Assembly (NCBI GenBank): GCA_036245525.1
Contig: BTPG01000004.1
Span: forward strand, 52,531,960-52,595,959
Direction: 5' to 3'
Source of the DNA: Semisulcospira habei
Lineage: Eukaryota; Mollusca; Gastropoda; Semisulcospiridae
DNA length: 64,000 nucleotides
Shown one piece after another: positions 55,331 through 64,000 of this stretch (position 1 is the first letter of the stretch; the number at the start of each line of letters is the position of its first letter). The notes below the pieces were generated by a model, which worked only from the letters and a program-made list of their open reading frames with translations, was not told the origin of the DNA and made no database searches. The translations under genes and the position numbers were made by a program.

Positions 55331-55840
55331 TAAGGATGTTACCATATTCTTGGTTAAGTGTGCAACGGTGTTTACAGAATAAAGATAATGATACACAAAA
55401 TGATGCCGAAATATAGTATTTCAGACACTGTCCTATACATAAAACAAATTGGCATTGATGTTTTTGGGTACGAGTATTGCCACGTGCCAAGCTATTGCAC
55501 AGACCAGAACACTTTGTGTCGCAGCTCAGTAAGAACAAAAGCGGTACAGTGACCACAAGCAGATGAAAGCACCAGAGCATCATACTCAAACAAAATGAAT
55601 CAAACTCAGAAGATAACTTACCTGACGGGTGTTTGTGAATGACTTATATGGCTATGATCACTCTCATATGATTTGCAAATACCTGTCATACAAGACACAT
55701 ATTCAGAATGTGATGTGCTAGTAAAGTAGTAGCCATGAAAATCCAAGTCATTCTAATGCCTTTTAGTTTTACATATATATGACAACACACTGAACCCTAA
55801 ACACATCCAGACTTGGAGTCATCCACTGGTCTGCATACCA
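55331..55840. other. Gene-free AT-rich stretch
   Basis: No coding or repeat element recognised with confidence. Confidence 0.4.
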
Positions 55841-55844
55841 GTGG

Positions 55845-56020
55845 CAGATCCACCATGATAGTAATTGACAGTTCAGAACAGCTGGGCTATTTCAAGCACT
55901 ACCCTTTAACTCATTCGTGGCCAGCTGCATCCGGATGCGCGGCATAAGCCGCGCATCCGGATGCGGCTGGCCAGTTGTGAATGACTTAAACTATCATGAT
56001 TACCATCTATCCCTTTTGCA
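55845..56020. mobile_element. Degenerate family-2/5 MITE with nested family-3 MITE
   Basis: CCACCATGATAGTAATTGACAG and, after the nested element, AAACTATCATGATTACC. The family-3 MITE (55906-55989) sits at a TTAA inside it. Confidence 0.65.
55906..55989. mobile_element. Family-3 hairpin MITE inserted at an internal TTAA
   Basis: TTAACTCATTCGTGGCCAG to GAATGACTTAA around a perfect palindrome (CATCCGGATGCGCGGC, inverse). Removing it and one TTAA restores the host MITE. Confidence 0.85.
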
Positions 56021-56024
56021 GAAT

Positions 56025-56222
56025 ATCAGGGCTGCATTTCCCAACTTTCAGAGGCACCACTTAACAATTATGTACCAGTTCCAGGAGATGGATCGACCAT
56101 GATAATTCAAGGGTAGTGCCAGATTAGCTGGGCGCCTGTCGGCGCCAAGCTAATCTGGCACTACCCTTGAATTATCATGGTCGACCCATCTCCTGCTGTA
56201 GGGCGTCTGGGCTAAACGGTGT
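56025..56222. mobile_element. Family-1 hairpin MITE, termini mutated
   Basis: CAGGGCTGCATTTCCCAAC to CGTCTGGGCTAAACGG; the core is a near-perfect palindrome (GGCGCCTGTCGGCGCC centre). Confidence 0.8.
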
Positions 56223-56710
56223 CAGGATCAGGAATTTATTTAACGTCTTTTCACACATTGGTGATATTAGACAAAAAAAAAAAAAAAAGCAAACACACAA
56301 CTGGTGACTATCAAAGAATAGCAAGAATTAACATCCAACCACACACACAAAGTACTTATGAAGTTATTATAATAGTTTACCCACCGGACTATGAATTATT
56401 ATATTAACTATTGGAATTGCAATATTACTATGTAAGATGTTAATTGTCATACAAATTACTGCTAAGTGATCAACTATTACGTTATTTTTTTTGTCAACAG
56501 ATTCATTGTAATAGGACACTCACAGATTATAACAGAGATGGGGCTTAAGCACTCGCATTTGATGTCTTTTGCGAATTTTGTTTTCCAAGAATTTAGTCTT
56601 AACTTGTATAATGAAGCCGTTTTTCTTGAACAAGGTGGATCATGACAAAGTATATATAGCTAAATGGTGTATGATTTGAAGAAATCACACACCACAGCCT
56701 GCATTTCCTC
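56223..56710. other. Gene-free AT-rich stretch
   Basis: An A run at 56273-56288; nothing else recognised. Confidence 0.4.
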
Positions 56711-56922
56711 TTAACCCCTCACTCCCTGATGCAAAGTTACATCTTTGAAAGCAGGACAAACTCGACACCAAATAAACCCATCAATTCAAGGAACATGGAT
56801 AGCAATGGGGCCAGCACGAGGCAAAGAACCTCCTGAGCCCCTGCAGATGCCAGGGGTCATTGATGATTGTTTTGCCTCTTGCTTTTGACAGTGTTCATAT
56901 CTTCCAGCAGTGAAGGGGTTAA
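56711..56922. mobile_element. Family-4 hairpin MITE
   Basis: TTAACCCCTCACTCCCTG to AGTGAAGGGGTTAA, shared TTAA at the right. Core GAGCCCCTGCAGATGCCAGGG. Confidence 0.8.
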
Positions 56923-57130
56923 CCTTTTTAGCCTTGCGTCCCTACAGCAGGGGATTGATTGACCATGATGCATTCAAGGGTAGTGCCAGGTTAGCTTGGC
57001 GCCTGAAGGCGCCAAGCTAACCTGGCACTACCCTTGAATTATCATGGTCGATCCACCTCCTGCAAGGATACAGTCATTAAGTAACACTTCCAAAATTTGG
57101 GAAATAGGACCTTGGGACTAAAAGGGTTAA
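56919..57130. mobile_element. Family-1 hairpin MITE (chained)
   Basis: TTAACCTTTTTAGCCTTGCG to GGGACTAAAAGGGTTAA. Perfect inner palindrome through GGCGCCTGAAGGCGCC. Confidence 0.9.
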
Positions 57131-57564
57131 TAGATGGAATGATGCTTTCAAGGTGCAATGTGTGACAAAAAGAAGGTTTTGATGGTGCCCTTCACAGCCA
57201 CTCCAAACATCAAACACTTTTGTCTGCTTTGTCCTGACATTCCAGTCAAAGTTAAAACTCTGGGAGGTAAGATGAAGGAGAAAACTGAAACAAATTTGCT
57301 TGTATCCAGACCAGATTTGAAGAAAAACTGTTCCTTCACATTTCTGTCTCTGTGATCTAAACCCCCTCCCCCCCAAAAAAAAAAAAAACAAAAAACGTTT
57401 CTATTTTTGTCTCTCTGATTTCTGTACAAAAATAAAGTGCTGAAACTTCAAGTCAGTTGAAAGTTATTAGTATTACACACTGTCCACTAACATTAATTAA
57501 GTGCAACTACAGACAAAACACGAAAACTTACATCCTTGAAAAACAAGAAGCCTTTATATCCTCC
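57131..57564. other. Gene-free stretch
   Basis: A 65-codon ORF (57158-57355) and its antisense have no recognised family. An A-rich run lies at 57374-57396. Confidence 0.4.
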
Positions 57565-57820
57565 TTAACCCTTTATCATTCAGAATACACCAGTGTGTGA
57601 AATAAGTTTGACTAAAATAGTTCAAGGGTACTGCCAGAATAGCTTGTTGCCTCTAGGAGAGAGAGAGCACACATATATATACATGTATATTTGCCTTTGC
57701 TGTATGAATTCTAATGTACTTAATGATTTTCTGTGTATTGCTTTACTTTGCATTTTTACTCATTTTATATTTTTGTGCGTACGCGTTATGTGCGTACGTA
57801 TGTCTGGAGTGCGTGTCCGA

Positions 57821-58203
57821 TTGATTGTACATTGCTTAACGTCCCGACAGCAACAAGGCTTTCTCAGGACGTGCCTGCACTGCTTGTGAAAAAAAATAAA
57901 CAGAACATTGAATGTATGTCGCCAGCCGGTCAAATACATTAAATAAACCTAACACATGGGGCCTAAATAAAGCTAAGACCATTTTGATTTAGCAACACAC
58001 ATCCAATATCAAGAGCTACAGGCAGTGCAGACAGTAGGGAGAGTTTTAAAAAGGCAAATACAGGTGAATGGACAAAGGGTAGACAGAAACAAATGCCCCA
58101 GAATAGAGAGAAAAACCCACCCTGTGGGGCTGACCAGGGTGACCCTGGGAACTAAAAAATACCTAACCCCACCCAAGTCCCCCAGGGCAGACCCGGGTGG
58201 GGT
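57821..58203 (-). mobile_element. SINE-like retroposon, family A, copy 3, with 14-bp TSD
   Basis: Same ends as the 3093 copy. Flanked by GAGTGCGTGTCCGA (57807-57820 and 58204-58217). Confidence 0.85.
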
Positions 58204-58385
58204 GAGTGCGTGTCCGAGAGCGTGTGTGTATATGTGTGCGTGTGTGTTTAAGTGCGTGCGTGTGCAAGTTTGTGTTTGTGTGTGTGTGAGCGTGCGTGTG
58301 CGTGCGTATGTGCGAGCGTGCGTGTGCGTGCGCATGTGCGGGCGTGCGTGCGTGAGCGAGTGCATACATGCGTCAGTGTGTGGTA
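58204..58385 (+). repeat. Imperfect GT/GCGT microsatellite
   Basis: GTGCGT- and GTGT-rich run that continues the sequence before the SINE. It gives spurious long ORFs on both strands. Confidence 0.85.
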
Positions 58386-58637
58386 TGTGTATGTTTACAT
58401 GTCTATGTCATTTATGTAGTAGATGTAGCAACGGCAAGTTTGAAAACTGGTCCTGTTACCAATAACTTCTACCGTTGGAAAATAAAGGTTCATTGTTCAT
58501 TGTTCATAGGCGCCAAGCTATTTTGGCACCACCCTTGCACTAAAGCCATTGCTCTATATCCTTGTCTGTAAGTACCATAATGTAGCTTGCAATGGCAGTG
58601 TACAAGTTTGAAGCTTTTAGCCTCAGTAAGATATGGG

Positions 58638-58822
58638 TTAACTCTTTCTACCCCAGACACACCACAGCAAGATAAGGATCGACCATGATAGTTCAAGGGT
58701 GATGCCATATTCTGGCATCACCCTTGAACTATCATGGTCGATCTATGTCCTGCACTAGAGTGCAGTCTTCAGAGGACTAAGGCAAAATTTGGGGATTTCG
58801 GTGTTGGGGTAGAATGATTTAA
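58638..58822. mobile_element. Family-5 hairpin MITE (chained)
   Basis: TTAACTCTTTCTACCCCAGAC to GGGGTAGAATGATTTAA. Core GATAGTTCAAGGGTGATGCC and a perfect inverse with a tiny loop. Confidence 0.88.
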
Positions 58823-59752
58823 CAGATCTTTGGAGTTTGAAAAACACCTCCCGCAGTATGGCATAGGTAGTACACTGGCTTTACTAGCCCTTTTTAGCCA
58901 ATCAGGGAATGGCAACTACTGTCAAATTTCGTCAGCCCAAGGACCTTTGCTTACAGGAAGACTTGAGTGAAAGTTTGTCCGATGTACAGAATTTCAATGG
59001 AAATCGCGACTGTATAACATTTTTCTTATTTATTCAGACTAAAACAACACGTGTGGTATGCAAAATGGAGGGAGGGGGCAAGACTAGCTGATGACAAAGG
59101 CCCAATCAGTGACAGTGATACATATAATGATGTGTTTCACAAGTACATGTAATGCAGACCACTAACTGCCATGCGAGGCACGCACACAATGCAGACAATG
59201 TAAAGCACAAAGTCTGTGGCAACCGAAAGAAACTGGATCTCAAAAGCTTAGATGCAATTTCAATAGGACATAAATGGGGCATTTTAGCCAAGCAATGAGA
59301 CTATGAATATGATCGATGTCCAGTGCCTAGATGCATCCCAGGCCAATGTGACATGGCTTATGATCATGGACTTGTAAAGCCAACGATACTAAGATGTTCG
59401 GTTTTGTTTTCACACTACTCACAACACTGCAATAAGATCCTCAGTCAGACTGAGAGTTATTGCAACCATCAAAGACATCTTGTGAGTAACCCCCTACCCC
59501 AGTGTCAAAATGTCTTCAGGCCCACAACGGCCACGGTGGACCCGCACACAGCCATGCGCGAGGCCCACTGCGGCTGTCGCTGGTCCAAGGACCTTTGCTT
59601 ACTGGGTAGTGCATGCATAGATCCACCATGATAATTATCATGGTCGACAACACCATTACTGCAAACTGTGCCAATGGCTGCACGCAGTATACACACTGGT
59701 GTTCAGAGTTATTGCAACCATCAAGGTAACATTAGACAATATCCTCTCCAGT
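58823..59752. other. 3' flank of SOCS5, likely 3' UTR plus MITE debris
   Basis: No ORF supported. A minus-strand AATAAA (59034-59029) could serve SOCS5. A minimal family-1 palindrome (CCATGATAATTATCATGG, 59627-59644) and family-7 GC-rich sequence (59512-59600) are present. Confidence 0.4.
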
Positions 59753-61384
59753 TCACTCGAACCTGCGCACACAGACTTTCTGCTTGTAGTGGTAGTAGCG
59801 GATGTACTCCTTGAGTGAGTTGGGCAGTGGGAGGTGGTGGATGGCATCATAGGACATGTGGGTGCTGATGACGGCGCGTGCCAGGTGCTGCAAGGAGAAC
59901 GGAAAAGTGCGGTGAAGTGGCTCTGTCAACATTGGCTCAAAGAACAGACACCGGCTGGAGTCCTTGTAATGTTCGATCAGACTGCATACCGAGTCTGAAG
60001 AAAACACCGCCGGGTCATGCACATCAAAACTGAACCTGTGGTTCCACTGCTCGATGCGGGCATGGAGAGATCTGTTATAGCGGCGAAAGCTGACGGAGAA
60101 AAGAAAGTCATCTTGTGCACTGTCTCTCAGCAGAAACGTTCCTTCTCTCTTCTTGTCCAGCAGTCTCTCAGCCTCATAGCGGTCGATGACGCCCCAGTAG
60201 AAGGAGCAGTTGGTGATCTGCTGCAGGTCTGGCACCAGGTAGTGAATATAGTCCACTTGCATGTGAATCACCAGCCCCAGTGGCAGGGACCCGGCCTCTA
60301 CACTTGGAAGCTGCAACATGTTGACAGGAGTGAACTCTGTGTAGGTGGGCGAATGCTCCCCACTCAGTCCTTCAGGACTTGCACGTAAGTGTCCAACACT
60401 GTGACTGCTTACTAGTCCCATGGCCGATGATGTGGCCGATGCTCCAAATGCCACAGCTCGTAAAGCTGGCCCACCAGGGAAGGCAAACATTCTTGTCTCC
60501 ATGTCCGTGGCCAGACGCAGCTCCCGAGCTCGCTCCCTGGCCAAGATTTCCTCGTTACCGTTGATGGGAAACATACGGTCAAACTCTGACACGCGTGGCA
60601 AGTTGACCATGGATGCGCGCCTTGCTTGCACTTTCCCCTTGCCACGCCCCTTGACTGCTGCTGGCTGGAGTGATGATGCACCACCACAGCCTGCCATCTC
60701 CGCCTCGCACACTCCATCACTCACACCCAGTCCACACTTTCTGCCCTCACAGCAACATGCCATCTGCCGCGATCGGTCAGTAAATCGCAGCCCACGTGGC
60801 CATTTGCTGCGGAAGCGAAGACTCCAGAATCTTTTCTTAGACTTGTGTTTGTCATTTTTTATCCTGCGCACCATTGTCCCCGATTGACTAGTACCATTAC
60901 CACTAGAAGCACAGGCTGCACTGAGATCAGCAATGCATGACTGACTGTAGGGCAGCAGTTGATCAGTAGATGTTTCTTCATAGTCTGACAAACTGAAGGT
61001 ACTTTCTATACTGCACACACCACTGGTTTGTTCTTTGCCTGTCACTTCCAGATTGTCCATCAGGCTGACAAGAGACAGTTCTGACCCGCAGCATAGGAAT
61101 GGACGCACGGCAGATCGCTGCATGCGGTGTCGGGGTGGCAAACCAAGTCTATCCTGCTGCCCATTTCTTGGCAGTGGTATAGACACGAGTGGCTGTGTCA
61201 CACTGGTTGCTTCCCTATGCATATTGTGCCGAGCAGGTTCAGTGACAAACCCAGTGTGTGTTTCTCTCCCACCAGACAGTCTCCTTTCTGAGGATCCCAC
61301 ACTGATCTGTGAGCTGGCGGAGTCAGCACTGCCATTGGTCAGCGACGGCACAATCACCTCTGGCGATTCTGTGATTTCATCCAT
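59753..61384 (-). CDS. SOCS5: SOCS5/SOCS4-like suppressor of cytokine signalling
   Basis: Adaptor that binds phosphotyrosine through SH2 and recruits an Elongin B/C-Cullin 5 ubiquitin ligase through the SOCS box, damping JAK/STAT and EGFR signalling in known homologues. 543 residues in one exon (human SOCS5 536). The N-terminus is long and Ser-rich with a basic block ([20 protein letters not shown]). An extended SH2 segment ([17 protein letters not shown]) leads to the SH2 at about 396-493 ([14 protein letters not shown]; phosphate-binding R420 in [24 protein letters not shown]). The SOCS box is 494-543 ([33 protein letters not shown]) with the Elongin-binding L and the LPxP Cul5-type motif. 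The ATG at 61384 is preferred, since a splice acceptor (GTGTACAG, exon from 61412) removes upstream codons. Confidence 0.95.
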   Translation of the reverse strand: MDEITESPEVIVPSLTNGSADSASSQISVGSSERRLSGGRETHTGFVTEPARHNMHREATSVTQPLVSIPLPRNGQQDRLGLPPRHRMQRSAVRPFLCCGSELSLVSLMDNLEVTGKEQTSGVCSIESTFSLSDYEETSTDQLLPYSQSCIADLSAACASSGNGTSQSGTMVRRIKNDKHKSKKRFWSLRFRSKWPRGLRFTDRSRQMACCCEGRKCGLGVSDGVCEAEMAGCGGASSLQPAAVKGRGKGKVQARRASMVNLPRVSEFDRMFPINGNEEILARERARELRLATDMETRMFAFPGGPALRAVAFGASATSSAMGLVSSHSVGHLRASPEGLSGEHSPTYTEFTPVNMLQLPSVEAGSLPLGLVIHMQVDYIHYLVPDLQQITNCSFYWGVIDRYEAERLLDKKREGTFLLRDSAQDDFLFSVSFRRYNRSLHARIEQWNHRFSFDVHDPAVFSSDSVCSLIEHYKDSSRCLFFEPMLTEPLHRTFPFSLQHLARAVISTHMSYDAIHHLPLPNSLKEYIRYYHYKQKVCVRRFE

Positions 61385-62480
61385 ATTGCAAGCTCTCTCT
61401 CCAGCCCCCAATCTGTACACAAAAAGTAAACACATCAATCATTAGACCTATACAAGTCACAAAAATCTGATCAAAAAGTTATAATTCTTCGATAGCACTA
61501 GCAGATGACTACTATAAACTTGGGTAATAGATGATGTGATTATAGTTTTCAATCTGCTGCCAAAATGAAACAATGGCAAGGAAAGGGGTAGTAGTGGGTG
61601 TTATTAGTTTTTAACATGTCCTGAACTGAGAGGGGGTGGGAGAGGAAGGGGTTTGAAAAGGGACGGGAGAAGGGGTATGGGGTTGGGTGGATGGCGGCAT
61701 GTTTGGGCTGAACCAGAATGTATTGAGCTTAAAGACCATAGTTACCATAATAAGACAATAAAACAAGAACAAAAATTCACCAGTCACTGCCACACATTAC
61801 AGTTTACACTGCTGACAGCATAAGAATATATCTTAAGATCCTTTGGTACTAAGCGTAACACATTAATCAGTGACTATGATGAGCAACTGATGATATGCCT
61901 CTCCTTGGCTCATCCTGCCAAGCCCAGCAGCCGAACCAGCAACTGTTTACAGCCTGGGAAAAATATTCTTGATGTACACTCATGCTAAAGATATCCTGAC
62001 ATCTGATAGCCAGGTACCATCAGGCTCTAAGCATAAAGATGATGACATACATGTCTTCTCTACGCATGCTTTGCAGTCTCCCAGCGCACACTCAGTCCAC
62101 CACTATAATAAAGTGAATGCCCTTGGTTTTCTCTACCTGAGAAACTGGCGAAAATGTCGATAGGCATAGATCTTCATGAGCCAAATGCCAGGCTTCATGT
62201 AGATCTATACCTCTTGCAGATCATTGGTGAAGTGCACTGTGTAAACTAAAAGTGTTGCCCGGGTACCCGTGTTGCCCCGTGCTGGTACATGAACTTCCTC
62301 GAAGGAAAGCAACCGGTAAAACGGCATACAAATGATAAAGAATCATCACAAATGAAAGGTTATTGAACACTGTCCCTCACCTGTATTCGGAGATTTTAAT
62401 CCATGACTAGTACTAGATGGCCTCTGCCTAAGAATGTAGATCCCGTAAGTTCACCACTGATATCTTCTGACAGGAAAGAG
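61385..62480 (-). other. SOCS5 5' UTR start and upstream intron
   Basis: The coding exon begins at 61412 after a minus-strand acceptor. No further coding exon is needed. A family-4 palindrome (GGCATAGATCTTCATGAGCC and inverse, 62164-62214) lies here. The non-coding first exon was not located. Confidence 0.45.
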
Positions 62481-62744
62481 AGGTGTGACGTCACAGAAAT
62501 CACTCCCCGACAAAATTACAGATTAATAAGTAAACATCAATTTTAACAAAATTATGTTTGATTGTCTAAACTTGTAATAAATGAAAAATCTACATTCATT
62601 TTGTTGTAGTAAAATTCTATGTGACCTCACTTCCGGTGACTTGCATGGCGCGCAATCTAAAGTCATTGCGGGAAAGGTTTAGATTACGTTTTAATTTGTA
62701 ATTTTCCTGACAATCTATGTGATCAGTGAGAAACCGTACGCAAT
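62480..62744. promoter_or_regulatory. Candidate bidirectional promoter between SOCS5 and WDHD1
   Basis: Palindromic CRE TGACGTCA (62486-62493), ETS-type ACTTCCGGTG (62629-62638), TGGCGCGC (62646-62653) and GCGGGAAA (62668-62675, the inverse of the E2F consensus TTTCCCGC), all within 260 bp of the WDHD1 ATG. E2F sites suit a replication gene. No TATA box. The motifs are visible; the function is inferred. Confidence 0.55.
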
Positions 62745-62809
62745 ATGAAGCCTATGCGCTACGCTCACAATGAAGGACATACAGACTTGTGCTTCGATGA
62801 TTCTGGCAG
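62745..62809 (+). CDS. WDHD1: WDHD1 (And-1/Ctf4) first coding exon
   Basis: Reads MKPMRYAHNEGHTDLCFDDS then G and a split codon before CAG|GTTTGT (donor at 62810). The KPMRY.H.EGHT..CFDDSG block is the conserved start of WDHD1, a WD-repeat and HMG-box protein that couples CMG helicase to DNA polymerase alpha at the replication fork. The phase-2 split codon AG- can give the Ser expected in SGSF. The remaining exons lie beyond the window. Only 65 nt, so identification rests on this motif and on the promoter context. Confidence 0.82.
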
Positions 62810-64000
62810 GTTTGTAATACCTTTTTTCATACCGTCGAATGGATCGTCTGCTAGAGCTTTGTGTTCCAAAGCTATGGCAAGCCTGTCACATTAGGGATAC
62901 ATTCAACCCCATACACCAGTACGTAATACTAATAGATGATTAGTGTTATCATGGCCCACAGACAGAAGAATTGCAACAATAATGTACATCACGGAATAAA
63001 TTATAAAGCTTCTCCTTATAAATCCTGTTTCAAGTCTTCTATAAGTATAAACCATATCATACTGAGGCTAAAACAGTAAAAGCCTCAAATTTGTACACTG
63101 CCATGTATGCAAGCTACATTATAGTACTTACAGATAAGGATATAGACCAATGGCTTTAGTTCAAGGATGGTACCAGAATAGCTTGGTGCCTAGAGGCGCC
63201 AAGCTATTCTGTCACTACCCTTGAACTATTTTAGTCAAACTTATTTCACACACTGGTGTATTCCAAATGATAAGGGTTAATTTATAGAACTTAGAAGTTT
63301 TTAGGAATTGGACGCAGTGGGGCAGTTTCACTTTTTCAGTAGCACGTACAGTATGATTTTCAGTAGCATGTACATGACTTCATAGGCATGCATGCCTCAG
63401 ACTGTTTGAGTGTTTCAGTGAAGTAACATTTAACAAGATAAAAATTACCTCATTTCTAGTTACAGAATGTACATTTGGCACAAAGTGCCATAACTGTATG
63501 TAAACATGAAAATCTCCGATTATTGTGTAAATGTATACAATTACAAGTGTGAAAATTGACAACTTGCTTCAGTGTGAAAATTGACAACTTGCTTCAATCA
63601 GAGGGTGTCTAAGAGAGCCTCCAAGCATACTGAAATTGGACGTCTCATTGAAGAGTTAAATAACCATTTGTACAATTAGAAAGTCCATAGACCCACATTG
63701 GGAGTCCGTAAATTTTGTCATATTCACTTTAAATTTGGTATTTAGTTTTTGGAGAAAGACATTGGATTTGTTCTTTTTTTTTTTATTTATTTTTTTTTTT
63801 TTTTGGGGGGGGAGGGGAACTTCTTCAGTAAACATTAATTCTATGCAGAAAAAAATTTAAAAGGTAAGAATCCTCAGACTTATGGAGAAAATCAGACGGT
63901 GACATAAAAGCAGGAAAACCATCAGCATGCAGACATCCACGCAATTCTCTAGATAAATCTCTCTCTCACACACAAACACACTGATGTGCTGTCAGAAGAA
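62810..64000 (+). other. WDHD1 intron 1
   Basis: No further exon is seen. It contains a family-2b MITE (63047-63280), a dispersed repeat related to 49.9-50.05 kb (63600-63780), and T and G runs near 63775-63812. Confidence 0.5.
63047..63280. mobile_element. Family-2b hairpin MITE
   Basis: ATAAACCATATCATACTGAGG to GATAAGGGTTAA. It matches 45839-46062 along its length. Core TTTAGTTCAAGGATGGTACC and inverse. Confidence 0.85.

Larger units (their letters stand above)
57565..58641. mobile_element. Family-2b MITE split by an 850-bp insert
   Basis: Left half TTAACCCTTTATCATTCAG to GCCTCTAG (57565-57656). Right half GGCGCCAAGCTATTTTGGC to TATGGGTTAA (58509-58641). Between them lie a GA/TA-rich and GT-rich insert and a SINE. 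Confidence 0.7.

Noticed and set aside
58009..58465. ORFs of 118-146 codons on opposite strands
   Set aside because: They are made of SINE plus GT microsatellite sequence, with low-complexity products.
61385..61438. SOCS5 start at the upstream in-frame ATG (61438)
   Set aside because: The first codons span a splice acceptor (GTGTACAG), so they are intronic; the ATG at 61384 is exonic.
60017..61445. Plus-strand ORFs opposite SOCS5 (up to 155 codons)
   Set aside because: Antisense shadows of the conserved SH2/SOCS-box coding sequence.

Overview
This window is animal nuclear DNA. It has split genes with GT-AG introns, a RING-between-RING ubiquitin ligase, a SOCS-family protein, a WD-repeat replication protein, non-LTR and DIRS retrotransposons, SINEs, MITEs and large satellites. 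The dense mix of L2/CR1-, RTE- and I-type LINEs, a DIRS element and short hairpin MITEs, with invertebrate-like protein variants, suggests a lophotrochozoan, most likely a gastropod or other mollusc. That placement is inference from family resemblance.

Layout. 1-7 kb: a DIRS-type retrotransposon fragment abuts an antisense L2/CR1-like LINE whose ORF1 carries an SGNH/GDSL hydrolase domain; a SINE with target-site duplications sits in its ORF2. 7.4-14.5 kb: a giant inverted repeat (arms about 2.5 kb, spacer about 0.44 kb); the right arm is broken by a 1.4-kb TTTAAA-flanked insert and a LINE. 15-17.2 kb: a LINE fragment and a non-autonomous DNA transposon. 18.2-44.5 kb: an RNF216 (TRIAD3)-like gene on the plus strand. 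I reconstructed 11 coding exons that join in one frame (3,060 nt, 1,019 residues). Its introns hold dozens of hairpin MITEs, a minisatellite of about 25 bp next to exon 7 and a 70-copy 61-bp minisatellite in the last intron. 44.5-59.7 kb: repeats only (I-type and RTE-type LINE fragments, DNA transposons, SINEs, MITEs). 59.75-61.4 kb: a SOCS5-like gene on the minus strand. 62.7 kb: the first coding exon of WDHD1 on the plus strand, head-to-head with SOCS5 across a promoter with CRE, ETS and E2F motifs.

The most striking feature is a set of at least 40 short palindromic elements bounded by TTAA and CCC/GGG termini, as in piggyBac-type MITEs. They fall into several families that share termini but have different palindromic cores. 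They often sit end to end sharing one TTAA, are nested in each other, and serve as landing sites for SINEs. RNF216 (ubiquitin ligation), SOCS5 (SH2/SOCS-box signalling repressor) and WDHD1 (replisome) have no evident joint pathway; their adjacency looks like ordinary synteny.
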